Shown here one piece after another: positions 32,021 through 39,609 of a DNA stretch of 64,000 bases (the stretch's first letter is position 1; the number at the start of each line of letters is the position of its first letter). A program made the position numbers and the translations under genes. Where the stretch lies: assembly GCA_036666555.1 (NCBI GenBank), contig JAVWVS010000006.1, positions 25,639 to 89,638 on the forward strand, in the 5' to 3' direction. Origin of the DNA: UMGS1251 sp036666555. GTDB lineage: Bacteria; Bacillota; Clostridia; Lachnospirales; Lachnospiraceae. The notes below the pieces were generated by a model that was not told the origin of the DNA, did no database searches, and saw only the letters and a program-made list of their open reading frames with translations.

Positions 32021-33082
32021 TTAAACAAGGTCCTCGATTAGCTGGATAATAGTTTCGATAGAATTTTGTTGCGGAGACTGGCTCATGGCGCCTATGTAAG
32101 AGCTACGCTCTTGGTACAGTGCCTGAATCGCTGCCAGTAAAGATTCTTTGCAAAGGTCTTCTTCTAAAAGGACTTTACTAAAACCTTGACGCTCAAAGGA
32201 CTGGGCATTTAATATCTGGTCACCGCGACTAGCATTGGCAGATAGAGGAATCAGCAAATTGGGAATGCGAAGTGCCATCAATTCACAGATTGCATTGGCA
32301 CCGGCTCTGGAGATGACGATGTCTGTTAGGGCGAATAGATCTTTCAATTCGTCTTGGATATATTCGTATTGGACATAGCCGGAACAAGCATCTAACGAGG
32401 GGTCCAGTTTCCCTTTTCCACAAAGATGAATCACCTGGAAATTCTGTAGCAATTCCGGGAGTACTAAGCGAACTGCGTTATTGATTACCACAGAACCTAA
32501 GCTACCACCTACAATGAGAATCACTGGCTTATCGGAAGTGAGTCCGCAAAATTTTCCGGCAGCATCTTTATCGCCGGTCAAAAGTTCCTGACGAATGGGA
32601 GAACCGGTCAAAATTGCCTTTTCCTTAGGAAGCAAGGATAAAGTTTCCGGGAAATTGCAGCAAACCTTGGAAGCAGAAGAAAGTGACAGTTTGTTGGCAA
32701 GACCGGGCGTCATATCGGATTCGTGAATAATGGTTGGTACATGGCGGCGTTTCCCTGCCATCACTACAGGCACAGAGACAAACCCGCCTTTGGAAAAAAT
32801 CACATCCGGTTGCAGCTCTTTGATGAGCTTATTGGCTTCTCCAAAACCCTTAATGACACGGAAGGGGTCGGAAAAATTCTTGGTACTAAAGTAGCGACGT
32901 AACTTTCCGGAAGAGATTCCATGGTAAGGAATTCCAAATTGTTCGATTAGTTCTTTTTCAATACCGGTATAGGAACCGATATAATGAATATCATATTGAA
33001 GTTCTTTCAAACGTGGAAGTAAGGCAATATTGGGCGTGACATGGCCGGCAGTGCCACCACCGGTGAGAATAATACGTTTCAT
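32021..33082 (-). CDS. murG: Undecaprenyldiphospho-muramoylpentapeptide beta-N-acetylglucosaminyltransferase
   Basis: Adds GlcNAc to lipid I to make lipid II on the cytoplasmic membrane face. 353 residues; GGGTAGHVTPNIAL, FSKGGFVSVPVVMAG, HESDMTPGLAN and GGSLGSVVIN, with the C-terminal SRAGANAICELMALRIPNLLIPL UDP-GlcNAc site. Stands alone, outside a division/cell-wall cluster, as one of the two murG types seen in Clostridia. GGAGGAAAATT precedes the ATG. Confidence 0.95.
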   Translation of the reverse strand: MKRIILTGGGTAGHVTPNIALLPRLKELQYDIHYIGSYTGIEKELIEQFGIPYHGISSGKLRRYFSTKNFSDPFRVIKGFGEANKLIKELQPDVIFSKGGFVSVPVVMAGKRRHVPTIIHESDMTPGLANKLSLSSASKVCCNFPETLSLLPKEKAILTGSPIRQELLTGDKDAAGKFCGLTSDKPVILIVGGSLGSVVINNAVRLVLPELLQNFQVIHLCGKGKLDPSLDACSGYVQYEYIQDELKDLFALTDIVISRAGANAICELMALRIPNLLIPLSANASRGDQILNAQSFERQGFSKVLLEEDLCKESLLAAIQALYQERSSYIGAMSQSPQQNSIETIIQLIEDLV

Positions 33083-33212
33083 AATTTTCCTCCAAATTCA
33101 TTTTCTATGACTAATAGTAACCAGATTTAGAAAAAAGGTCAAGGGAATGAGGGAAGAAAACGAACCTAATACAATATTTAGAGTATAACAACTCAGAAAA
33201 TGAGGCCGCAAT

Positions 33213-34049
33213 ATGAAAAAACCATTAGTAGAAATCACGGAAGAAGAAATCGAAAATGAGGCGAAAAAAATTGAAGAAGAAGTGAATGCACAGCCTGTGT
33301 TAAAAAACATACATGCGCCAAAGGAACTCCGGGATGCGGTGAAAAAAGACATTGCAGTCTATGAGCATCTTTCTGAAAATGGAAAGAAAGCAATGCGTAT
33401 GGGTTATCAAGCCATGGGCAATGTGGAGACTCAGGAGTCACACCCCCGTGTAAAGAGGAGCAAAGGGAAACCAAAGAAGCGGATGTATCTGCTGGTGGCA
33501 GTCGTGGCAATTATGATGATGGCAATGGGCATCACCAGTGTAGGCGGCCCCAAGCACTTCACCAAGATGTTTGAGCAGATGTTTGAAGGGCGAAGTCGGG
33601 TGAAGATTAATTCAAAGGATGAAAAGATAATACCAACCGATACAGATGCACAGGAAAAGGCATACCAGCAGGTAAAGGATGAGTTGGGATTTGATATGCC
33701 AAGGTTGTTTTATCTACCGGATGGAACAAAGTTTAAGCAAGTTATGATTAGTCGAAAATCACAAAAGGCAACAATAACTTATTTGTACCAAAAAAGAGTG
33801 ATATCTTATAGAGCAGTTGCTAGTTATGAAGATCGGGTATTTGGAAAAGATATTGAAGATAAGTGGGAAAAAAAGTATACCATTGTAGTACAAGATGTAA
33901 CCGCAACCATAAATCAATATCAAATTCAAGAAACCGGAGAAGCTGAATTTACAGCACAGTTTCAACACAATGGGATACAATATTTTTTGATGGGTATGAT
34001 GAAACAGCAAGAATTTGATAAAATGGTCAAAAAATTAAAATTTGTCTAA
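33213..34049 (+). CDS. Membrane-anchored protein with DUF4367-like C-terminus
   Basis: 278 residues: acidic cytoplasmic N-terminus (1-88), one membrane helix (about 91-108), and a ~160-residue extracytoplasmic domain (FDMPRLFYLPDGTKFKQVMI ... GIQYFLMGMMKQQEFDKMVKKL) resembling DUF4367. The layout is that of many anti-sigma or sigma-linked surface proteins, and an ECF sigma gene lies nearby, but the link is inference. GAGGCCGC precedes the ATG. Divergent from murG. Confidence 0.55.
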   Translation: MKKPLVEITEEEIENEAKKIEEEVNAQPVLKNIHAPKELRDAVKKDIAVYEHLSENGKKAMRMGYQAMGNVETQESHPRVKRSKGKPKKRMYLLVAVVAIMMMAMGITSVGGPKHFTKMFEQMFEGRSRVKINSKDEKIIPTDTDAQEKAYQQVKDELGFDMPRLFYLPDGTKFKQVMISRKSQKATITYLYQKRVISYRAVASYEDRVFGKDIEDKWEKKYTIVVQDVTATINQYQIQETGEAEFTAQFQHNGIQYFLMGMMKQQEFDKMVKKLKFV

Positions 34050-34118
34050 TTTAGACGTTAGTTTTTAATGAGGGCATTGTTATATATTAAGAAAACATTC
34101 ACAAAGGAGAAATGAAAA

Positions 34119-34586
34119 ATGAAAAAAGTATTAGTATTATGCATGAGTGTTGTAGTATTAATAGGGATGTCTACGATACCGGTAAAAGCAGAAGAACAGT
34201 CGGTAAAAGTGGAAGAATCCTACTTGTTAAGAGATGTAACTCAAGTTACAAGTGAGAGAGTGATTCAACCGAGAGGCGCTTTTTTACAACAAGGATCTTC
34301 ATCGCTAGTTAAGACGGGAGAAGGTTTGGTGACTGCAGGTGGAGATACCATTGCGCAACAAGTGGTAAAGAGTATTAGTGTCAATGTAATTCTAGAACGA
34401 CTGGATGAAAATGATATGAGGTGGGTTCAACAACATTCTTGGATAGCAGAAGGAAAAAATACAACTATGATTCAATGTAATAAGACAGTCCCCGTCCCTA
34501 GAGACCAATTCTATCGTGTAAGAAGTATCCACTATGCAGAAACCGACACCAGCAGTTCTTTTACAGATGGGCTTTTCATTAAATAA
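34119..34586 (+). CDS. Secreted small protein, DUF6147-like
   Basis: 155 residues with a clear Sec signal peptide (VLVLCMSVVVLIGMSTIPVKA|EE) and no anchor. The mature part has RGAFLQQGSSSLVKTGEGLVTAGG and ends FYRVRSIHYAETDTSSSFTDGLFIK, a beta-rich pattern like the DUF6147 family of secreted Firmicute proteins. Function unknown. AAAGGAG precedes the ATG. It follows the DUF4367-like gene by 69 bases and ends in its own terminator. Confidence 0.6.
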   Translation: MKKVLVLCMSVVVLIGMSTIPVKAEEQSVKVEESYLLRDVTQVTSERVIQPRGAFLQQGSSSLVKTGEGLVTAGGDTIAQQVVKSISVNVILERLDENDMRWVQQHSWIAEGKNTTMIQCNKTVPVPRDQFYRVRSIHYAETDTSSSFTDGLFIK

Positions 34587-34650
34587 TTGATTGCAACACC
34601 GAAATTTTCGTGGGAGACAGTGAGGTATCAACAACAAAATAGTCCTTAAG

Positions 34651-34696
34651 AAACCCGGTAAGTACCCTTTATGAGGGGGATGCTTACCGGGTTTTC
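34651..34696 (+). terminator. Intrinsic terminator after the secreted protein gene
   Basis: Perfect 12-bp stem AAACCCGGTAAG/CTTACCGGGTTT with a 20-base loop and a short T tail. Confidence 0.8.
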
Positions 34697-34785
34697 AATG
34701 AAAATAAAAAAAGTTTTTATTTTCCCGTCAGTTTTTAGGAAGTGAAGTGTTTATATAGCAGACAGGCAAAAAACCTGTTACATTT

Positions 34786-34932
34786 CGGGAGGTTTTTGTA
34801 ACCACTGCATCTTTACATCGGCAGAGGAACTCGTTGACAACAAAAAAAAGAGAGAAACCTCACATGAAAACCGCACCGCTCGTAAGAGCACAAAATGCCA
34901 TGAATATATGCAGTGGTTACAAAAAATTCCCG
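34786..34932. repeat. Long inverted repeat / candidate structured RNA
   Basis: In the 395-base gap between two genes. Arms 34786-34810 and 34908-34932 pair over 25 positions with one G-U and one mismatch, enclosing 97 bases with smaller hairpins (GCTC-GTAA-GAGC near 34878-34889; GAGG/CCTC). A small hairpin ACAGG/CCTGT lies just upstream (34762-34778). No ribosome site or credible ORF. It could be an RNA, a miniature inverted-repeat element or a remnant. Confidence 0.5.
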
Positions 34933-34939
34933 AAAAAAT

Positions 34940-34983
34940 ATCGCATGACTGAAGTGCATCCACAGAAGTCATGCGATGTTTTT
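34940..34983. terminator. Bidirectional terminator by the TSCPD gene
   Basis: Perfect 11-bp stem ATCGCATGACT/AGTCATGCGAT with T runs on both strands; it lies directly after the stop of the minus-strand TSCPD gene. Confidence 0.8.
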
Positions 34984-35227
34984 ATCTTCCGGTAGCTAAC
35001 TTTAAGGCCTGGGCTAATTGGTCCGGACAAGAAGTTGCTTTGCCGCCACAACGGATTCCTTCAATACGGGAAATCGCATCCAGTACCTTCATGCCTTCCA
35101 CCAGACGAGCCACCCCCTGGGCATTCCCGTCACAGCCACCTACAAACTCTACGGATTGAATCACATCGTTGTCATCTACGTCTAACTTTATCATCTGCGA
35201 ACAGACGCCTTTTGTTCTATATTCCAT
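34982..35227 (-). CDS. TSCPD domain protein (TIGR03905 type)
   Basis: 81-residue protein named for its motif: here GGKATSCPDQLAQAL near the C-terminus, with FVGGCDGNAQGV and GIRCGG supplying conserved Cys. Such small proteins resemble a C-terminal domain of class II ribonucleotide reductases; their function is unknown. AAGGAGGTTAGAG precedes the ATG. Single gene, ending at a hairpin. Confidence 0.88.
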   Translation of the reverse strand: MEYRTKGVCSQMIKLDVDDNDVIQSVEFVGGCDGNAQGVARLVEGMKVLDAISRIEGIRCGGKATSCPDQLAQALKLATGR

Positions 35228-35288
35228 TCTCTAACCTCCTTGTCGAAAATTATTATAACAAATGAATTAAAAAAATACTAGTATTCAT

Positions 35289-35317
35289 TTGAATTTGAAC
35301 CCTTTTTGTAATATAGT
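35289..35317 (+). promoter_or_regulatory. Promoter candidate for mtnN
   Basis: TTGAAT at 35289-35294, 17-base spacer, TATAGT at 35312-35317. Confidence 0.5.
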
Positions 35318-35364
35318 ATAGAAGGACATTAATTATGAAAAAGAATAACGATAGAGGTGAAACA

Positions 35365-36057
35365 ATGATTGGAATCATAGGGGCGATGGAGGAAGAAATC
35401 GCAGTATTAAAAGAAGAAATGCAAGTAGAAGAAACGACAGAACGGGCATCCATGACGTTTTATAAAGGAACATTATACGGAAAAGAAGTCACCATTGTAA
35501 AAAGCGGTATTGGGAAAGTCAATGCGGCGGTATGTGCCCAGATTTTGGCAGACTGCTTTCAGGTGGACACCTTGATCAATACCGGTATTGCAGGTTCGTT
35601 GGATGCAGAGATAAATATTGGTGACATTGTGATTTCCACCGATGCACTGCACCATGATATGGATGCCACCATCTTTGGAGATGCGGCGGGACAAGTTCCA
35701 CGTATGGATACCTTTTCCTTTCCGGCAGATAAGATGCTGGTAGCAAAAGCAAAAAAAGCCAATGAAGAAGCCAATCCGGATATTCATACCTTTACTGGAA
35801 GAATCTTAAGCGGAGATCAGTTTATTTCCTCCGGAGAAGTGAAAAATCGCATTGTAAGAATGTTTCATGGGAAATGTGCAGAGATGGAAGGAGCAGCCAT
35901 TGCACATACAGCGTATCTGAATCATATTTCGTACGTCATCATTCGTGCTATTTCGGATAAAGCCGACAACAGTGCGACTATGGATTACCCACAGTTTCAG
36001 GAACAGGCAATCCTGCATTTGGTAAGACTGATGCGGACTTTGCTTCCACGCATTTAG
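35365..36057 (+). CDS. mtnN: 5'-methylthioadenosine/S-adenosylhomocysteine nucleosidase
   Basis: Cleaves MTA and SAH to release adenine in the methionine/SAM cycle. 230 residues; MIGIIGAMEEEIAVLKEEM, TLYGKEVTIVKSGIGKVNA, NTGIAGSLD, ISTDALHHDMD and the active-site MEGAAIAHTAY with RAISDKAD. ATG at 35365 follows AGAGGTGA; an earlier ATG at 35335 has no site and lies close to the promoter. Confidence 0.95.
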   Translation: MIGIIGAMEEEIAVLKEEMQVEETTERASMTFYKGTLYGKEVTIVKSGIGKVNAAVCAQILADCFQVDTLINTGIAGSLDAEINIGDIVISTDALHHDMDATIFGDAAGQVPRMDTFSFPADKMLVAKAKKANEEANPDIHTFTGRILSGDQFISSGEVKNRIVRMFHGKCAEMEGAAIAHTAYLNHISYVIIRAISDKADNSATMDYPQFQEQAILHLVRLMRTLLPRI

Positions 36058-36127
36058 AAAAAATAAAAAAACAGGGCACATTGAAACCGTAGATGCGAAG
36101 TTCAAATGTAGAATCCTGTCATACGAT

Positions 36128-36197
36128 AAAGAGTCCCACTTCTTTTTTGTGCTGTATAATAACGGTAAATAAAATGAAAAAAGAAGGAGGACTCTTT
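36128..36197 (+). promoter_or_regulatory. Inverted repeat enclosing a promoter and masking a ribosome site
   Basis: Arms 36128-36148 and 36177-36197 match at 19 of 21 positions. The right arm contains the Shine-Dalgarno AGAAGGAGG of the next gene; the loop contains a TATAAT (36155-36160). A transcript begun at that -10 has only the right arm, so the site is free; a transcript reading through from mtnN would fold and hide it. Confidence 0.6.
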
Positions 36198-36199
36198 TT

Positions 36200-36934
36200 A
36201 TGTTACAAATTATTTTAAAGTATCAAGTTATCTTTTTTGCCATTGGTGTAGTGGGGGCAATGGGAACCATTAGTAAGATCATATCGCAGGTGACAGTAAA
36301 AAAGCTGGTAAAGGAAGCCGAAAATATGAATAAAAGCAATCACATTTTGATGAGGCTCATCCGGGCGAAATTCGAACATGCCTGCATGGTAAGCGACCGT
36401 GTAGAAAATGTCGGTGCATTTGTGGACAAGTATCTTTATGAATACAAAGTGTTGAAAATCAAGTTATATTCTTGGCGTCAGTTAGAAGTAAAGGCCATTT
36501 GGTTATGTGGAATTCTGGGGGCTATCGGTGCGTTTATCAGTTATTATGTGAATGGAATGAATGATTCCGTGCTACACTATGGAGCCATGGGGGGCGTGGG
36601 AGTAGTGACGTTATTTTTAATACATATAGCCACCGATGAAAAATATTATTTAAATGCGGCAAGAGTGTATATTGTGGATTACTTAGACAATGTATGCAGT
36701 CATCGTTATGCCAAGGCTTATCAAAAGGACCGGCTTCAAGAAGCCATCGAAGTAGAAATGGAATCAGAGCAGACATTGGATCACAAAGAGCCGGTGAAAG
36801 AGCAGGCCAAAGAACTGGTGAAAGAGTCCATGACCGAAGCCGTACCACAAGCACCGGATATTATGGCGGTGGAAGAAGAGCAACCACAGAAAGAAGCAAT
36901 GATTCGTGAAATATTAGCAGAGTTTTTAGCTTGA
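36200..36934 (+). CDS. Conserved membrane protein of unknown function
   Basis: 244 residues: N-terminal helix (YQVIFFAIGVVGAMGTI), a helical segment with Cys and His (RAKFEHACMVSDRVENVGAFVDKY), two further helices (WLCGILGAIGAFISYYV and MGGVGVVTLFLIHIA), then a ~80-residue acidic cytoplasmic tail with repeated EPVKEQAKELVKES-type units. Not recognised beyond a general Lachnospiraceae membrane protein. AGAAGGAGG is 9 bases before the ATG and lies within the right arm of an inverted repeat. Ends 4 bases into the pgi promoter. Confidence 0.6.
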   Translation: MLQIILKYQVIFFAIGVVGAMGTISKIISQVTVKKLVKEAENMNKSNHILMRLIRAKFEHACMVSDRVENVGAFVDKYLYEYKVLKIKLYSWRQLEVKAIWLCGILGAIGAFISYYVNGMNDSVLHYGAMGGVGVVTLFLIHIATDEKYYLNAARVYIVDYLDNVCSHRYAKAYQKDRLQEAIEVEMESEQTLDHKEPVKEQAKELVKESMTEAVPQAPDIMAVEEEQPQKEAMIREILAEFLA

Positions 36935-36997
36935 TAAACCTTTCCTCATTTGTTAGAATAAAGACAACTACGAGGAACTGATTAGAAGGGAAGGTTT
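36931..36997 (+). promoter_or_regulatory. pgi promoter with a second ribosome-site-masking inverted repeat
   Basis: TTGATA at 36931-36936, 17-base spacer, TAGAAT at 36954-36959, start near 36966. A 10-bp repeat pairs AAACCTTTCC (36936-36945, inside the promoter) with GGGAAGGTTT (36988-36997), which holds the pgi Shine-Dalgarno. Only read-through RNA from upstream would contain both arms. Confidence 0.6.
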
Positions 36998-37000
36998 AAT

Positions 37001-38350
37001 ATGGCAAATAAAGTGACTTTTGATTATGCAAGAGCGGCACAGTACATTGCAGACCATGAAGTAGAGAGCATGAGTAAATTGGTGAAAGACGCACGTGAAG
37101 TGCTTGTGAATAAAAATGGAGCAGGCAATGATTTTCTTGGATGGATTGATTTGCCGGTAGACTATGATCAAGAAGAGTTTGCAAGAATTCAAAGTGCGGC
37201 AAAAAAGATTCAAGCAGATTCAGAGGTACTGATTGTCATTGGAATCGGAGGTTCTTATTTAGGTGCGAGAGCTGCCATTGAATTTTTAAGACATAACTTT
37301 TATAACATGGTTCCCAAAGAAGTACGCAAGACACCGGAGATTTATTTTGCCGGGAACAGCATTAGCAGTACTTATCTGAAACATTTGCTGGATGTGATTG
37401 GTGACCGTGACTTTTCGGTGAACATGATTTCAAAATCGGGAACCACCACGGAACCGGCCATTGCATTTCGCCTGCTAAAGGAACTGCTGGAAAAGAAATA
37501 CGGCAAAGAAGAAGCAACGAAACGTATTTATGCGACTACGGATAAGGCAAGAGGTGCCCTTAAGAATCTTGCCACCGAAGAAGGATATGAAACGTTCGTG
37601 GTACCGGATGATGTAGGGGGACGGTTCTCGGTACTGACCGCAGTTGGTCTTCTTCCCATCGCAGTCAGCGGTGCGGATATTACGAAATTAATGGAAGGAG
37701 CTGCATCGGCACGGAAAGAAGCATTGGAAAATGATTTTGCTGAGAATGGTGCACTTCAGTATGCAGCAGTCCGTAATATTTTACATAGAAAAGGAAAATT
37801 TGTGGAAGTTCTGGCCAATTATGAACCAAGTCTTCACTACGTATCGGAATGGTGGAAACAGTTGTATGGCGAAAGTGAAGGAAAAGACCAAAAAGGGATT
37901 ATGCCGGCATCGGTGGATTTAACTACGGATTTACATTCTATGGGACAATTTATACAAGACGGCAGCCGGGTCATGTTTGAGACGGTAGTAGAAATCGAAC
38001 AATCCAAAGAAGAACTGTATATTGGTAAAGAGCTGGTAGATTTAGATGGTTTAAATTATCTGGCAGGAAAATCCGTAGATTTTGTAAATAAGAGTGCAAT
38101 GAATGGAACGATTTTGGCTCATACAGATGGGAATGTACCCAACCTAAAAGTGCTTGTTCCCCGACAAAACGAGTTTTATCTGGGACAATTATTCTATTTC
38201 TTTGAATTTGCAGTAGGTGTTAGTGGCTACCTGTTAGGTGTAAATCCATTTAATCAACCGGGAGTAGAAAGCTATAAGAAAAATATGTTTGCGCTACTGG
38301 GAAAACCGGGATACGAAGCAGAACGGGATGAATTGTTAAAGCGTCTGTAA
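37001..38350 (+). CDS. pgi: Glucose-6-phosphate isomerase
   Basis: Interconverts glucose 6-phosphate and fructose 6-phosphate. 449 residues, the usual short bacterial form; VIGIGGSYLGARAAIEF, MISKSGTTTEPAIAFR, GGRFSVLTAVGLLPIA, and C-terminal GVNPFNQPGVESYKKN. GAAGGGAAGG lies 6 bases before the ATG. Single gene, with its own promoter and terminator. Confidence 0.97.
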   Translation: MANKVTFDYARAAQYIADHEVESMSKLVKDAREVLVNKNGAGNDFLGWIDLPVDYDQEEFARIQSAAKKIQADSEVLIVIGIGGSYLGARAAIEFLRHNFYNMVPKEVRKTPEIYFAGNSISSTYLKHLLDVIGDRDFSVNMISKSGTTTEPAIAFRLLKELLEKKYGKEEATKRIYATTDKARGALKNLATEEGYETFVVPDDVGGRFSVLTAVGLLPIAVSGADITKLMEGAASARKEALENDFAENGALQYAAVRNILHRKGKFVEVLANYEPSLHYVSEWWKQLYGESEGKDQKGIMPASVDLTTDLHSMGQFIQDGSRVMFETVVEIEQSKEELYIGKELVDLDGLNYLAGKSVDFVNKSAMNGTILAHTDGNVPNLKVLVPRQNEFYLGQLFYFFEFAVGVSGYLLGVNPFNQPGVESYKKNMFALLGKPGYEAERDELLKRL

Positions 38351-38365
38351 GAAAAAAAGAAGATC

Positions 38366-38400
38366 AGAAAGAACTGCCTGCGGGGAGTTCTTTCTTGTCT
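38366..38400 (+). terminator. Terminator after pgi
   Basis: Perfect 10-bp stem AGAAAGAACT/AGTTCTTTCT, 10-base loop, then TTGTCT. The tail TTGTCT doubles as the -35 of the next promoter. Confidence 0.8.
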
Positions 38401-38423
38401 TGAGATAAGGGATAGAGTATACT
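38395..38423 (+). promoter_or_regulatory. Promoter of the CdaR-type regulator
   Basis: TTGTCT at 38395-38400, 17-base spacer, TATACT at 38418-38423; its -35 lies in the pgi terminator tail. Confidence 0.55.
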
Positions 38424-38454
38424 ATGGTTAAGTCAAAGAAAAGGATGTGATTAC

Positions 38455-39546
38455 GTGCTTTCGAATCAGGTGTTACAAAAAACAATTCAGGATATGAAGG
38501 AAATCATAGGTGTGAACTGCTCTATATGGAGCATGGAGGGCCGATGTCTTGTGACAACTGGGAAAGCCGACCAATCACAAGAACAACAAGTGAAACGGTT
38601 TTTAGAAGAGGGTAGGGAGGAAACCTGTTTCTTGGTAAAAGATGGGAAAGAACCGGTATACATTTTACGATTGGAACAGATGGAATCCGAAATAGAATGG
38701 AAAATGGCCGGGCGGCTTGGCGTGAGTCAGTTGGAGAATCTATTTCAGGCTTACAAAGAACGCATGGATAAGAATCGTTTTTTCCAAAATCTGTTGTTGG
38801 GCCGGATGCTTTCCGTGGATATTCATAATCAAGCTAAAAAACTAAATATGGAAGTAGAAACAGGAAGAGCAGTATTTTTAATTGAACCCAAAAAAGAAAG
38901 TGACAGTATTGTTACGGAGACTTTAAAGGGATTATATGCCACAGGAACTAAAGATTTTGTCACTTCCATAGATGAGAGTCATATTATTTTGGTAAAAGCC
39001 ATAGAAAAAACGGAACATTACCAACAACTGAATGAGATAGCGAAAACCATTGTAGACACGTTAAATGCTGAGGCCATGGTGAATGTACGGGTAGCGTATG
39101 GAACCATTGTATCTGAACTAAAAGAGATACCGAAATCTTATCGGGAAGCCGAAATGGCGCTGGATGTAGGACGTATCTTCTATGAGGAGAAAAATGTACT
39201 GGCATACAATGAGCTGGGCATTGGGCGACTGATTCATCAGCTGCCACGTTCTCTTTGCGAAATGTTTTTAACAGAAGTGTTTGCAGGGAAAGCAGTGGAG
39301 CAGTTCGATGAAGAAACGCTTAGTACCGTAGCGAAATTCTTTGAAAATAACTTAAATATTTCCGAAACAGCCAGACAATTATACGTGCATAGAAACACAT
39401 TAGTTTACCGATTGGAAAAAATACAGAAAACTACCGGTCTTGATGTCAGAGTATTTGAGGATGCATTGACCTTTAAAATTGCCCTGATGGTAGCAGATCA
39501 CGTAAGATTTTTGCAGGGACGAGAATCCGTTTCTTGTAATCCGTAA
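38455..39546 (+). CDS. CdaR/PucR-type transcriptional regulator
   Basis: 363 residues: N-terminal putative sugar-diacid recognition region (LQKTIQDMKEIIGVNCSIWS), a GGDEF-like middle part (VRVAYGTIVSELKEIPKSYREAEMALDVGR) and a C-terminal helix-turn-helix (FFENNLNISETARQLYVHRNTLVYRLEKIQ). GTG start at 38455 after AAAAGGATGTG. It precedes the aconitase gene by 63 bases, but that gene has its own promoter. Inducer unknown. Confidence 0.85.
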   Translation: MLSNQVLQKTIQDMKEIIGVNCSIWSMEGRCLVTTGKADQSQEQQVKRFLEEGREETCFLVKDGKEPVYILRLEQMESEIEWKMAGRLGVSQLENLFQAYKERMDKNRFFQNLLLGRMLSVDIHNQAKKLNMEVETGRAVFLIEPKKESDSIVTETLKGLYATGTKDFVTSIDESHIILVKAIEKTEHYQQLNEIAKTIVDTLNAEAMVNVRVAYGTIVSELKEIPKSYREAEMALDVGRIFYEEKNVLAYNELGIGRLIHQLPRSLCEMFLTEVFAGKAVEQFDEETLSTVAKFFENNLNISETARQLYVHRNTLVYRLEKIQKTTGLDVRVFEDALTFKIALMVADHVRFLQGRESVSCNP

Positions 39547-39562
39547 TCCGGTAGATTATAAT
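39534..39562 (+). promoter_or_regulatory. Promoter of the aconitase gene
   Basis: TTGTAA at 39534-39539, 17-base spacer, TATAAT at 39557-39562; it begins within the last codons of the regulator gene. Confidence 0.6.
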
Positions 39563-39609
39563 AGAACACAGACAAGAAAAGCAAAAGCAATAGCAGGAGG
39601 AAAGAAAAC

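Noticed and set aside
34778..34972. 64-codon open frame across the long inverted repeat
   Set aside because: No ribosome site, low-complexity composition, and it runs through a terminator.
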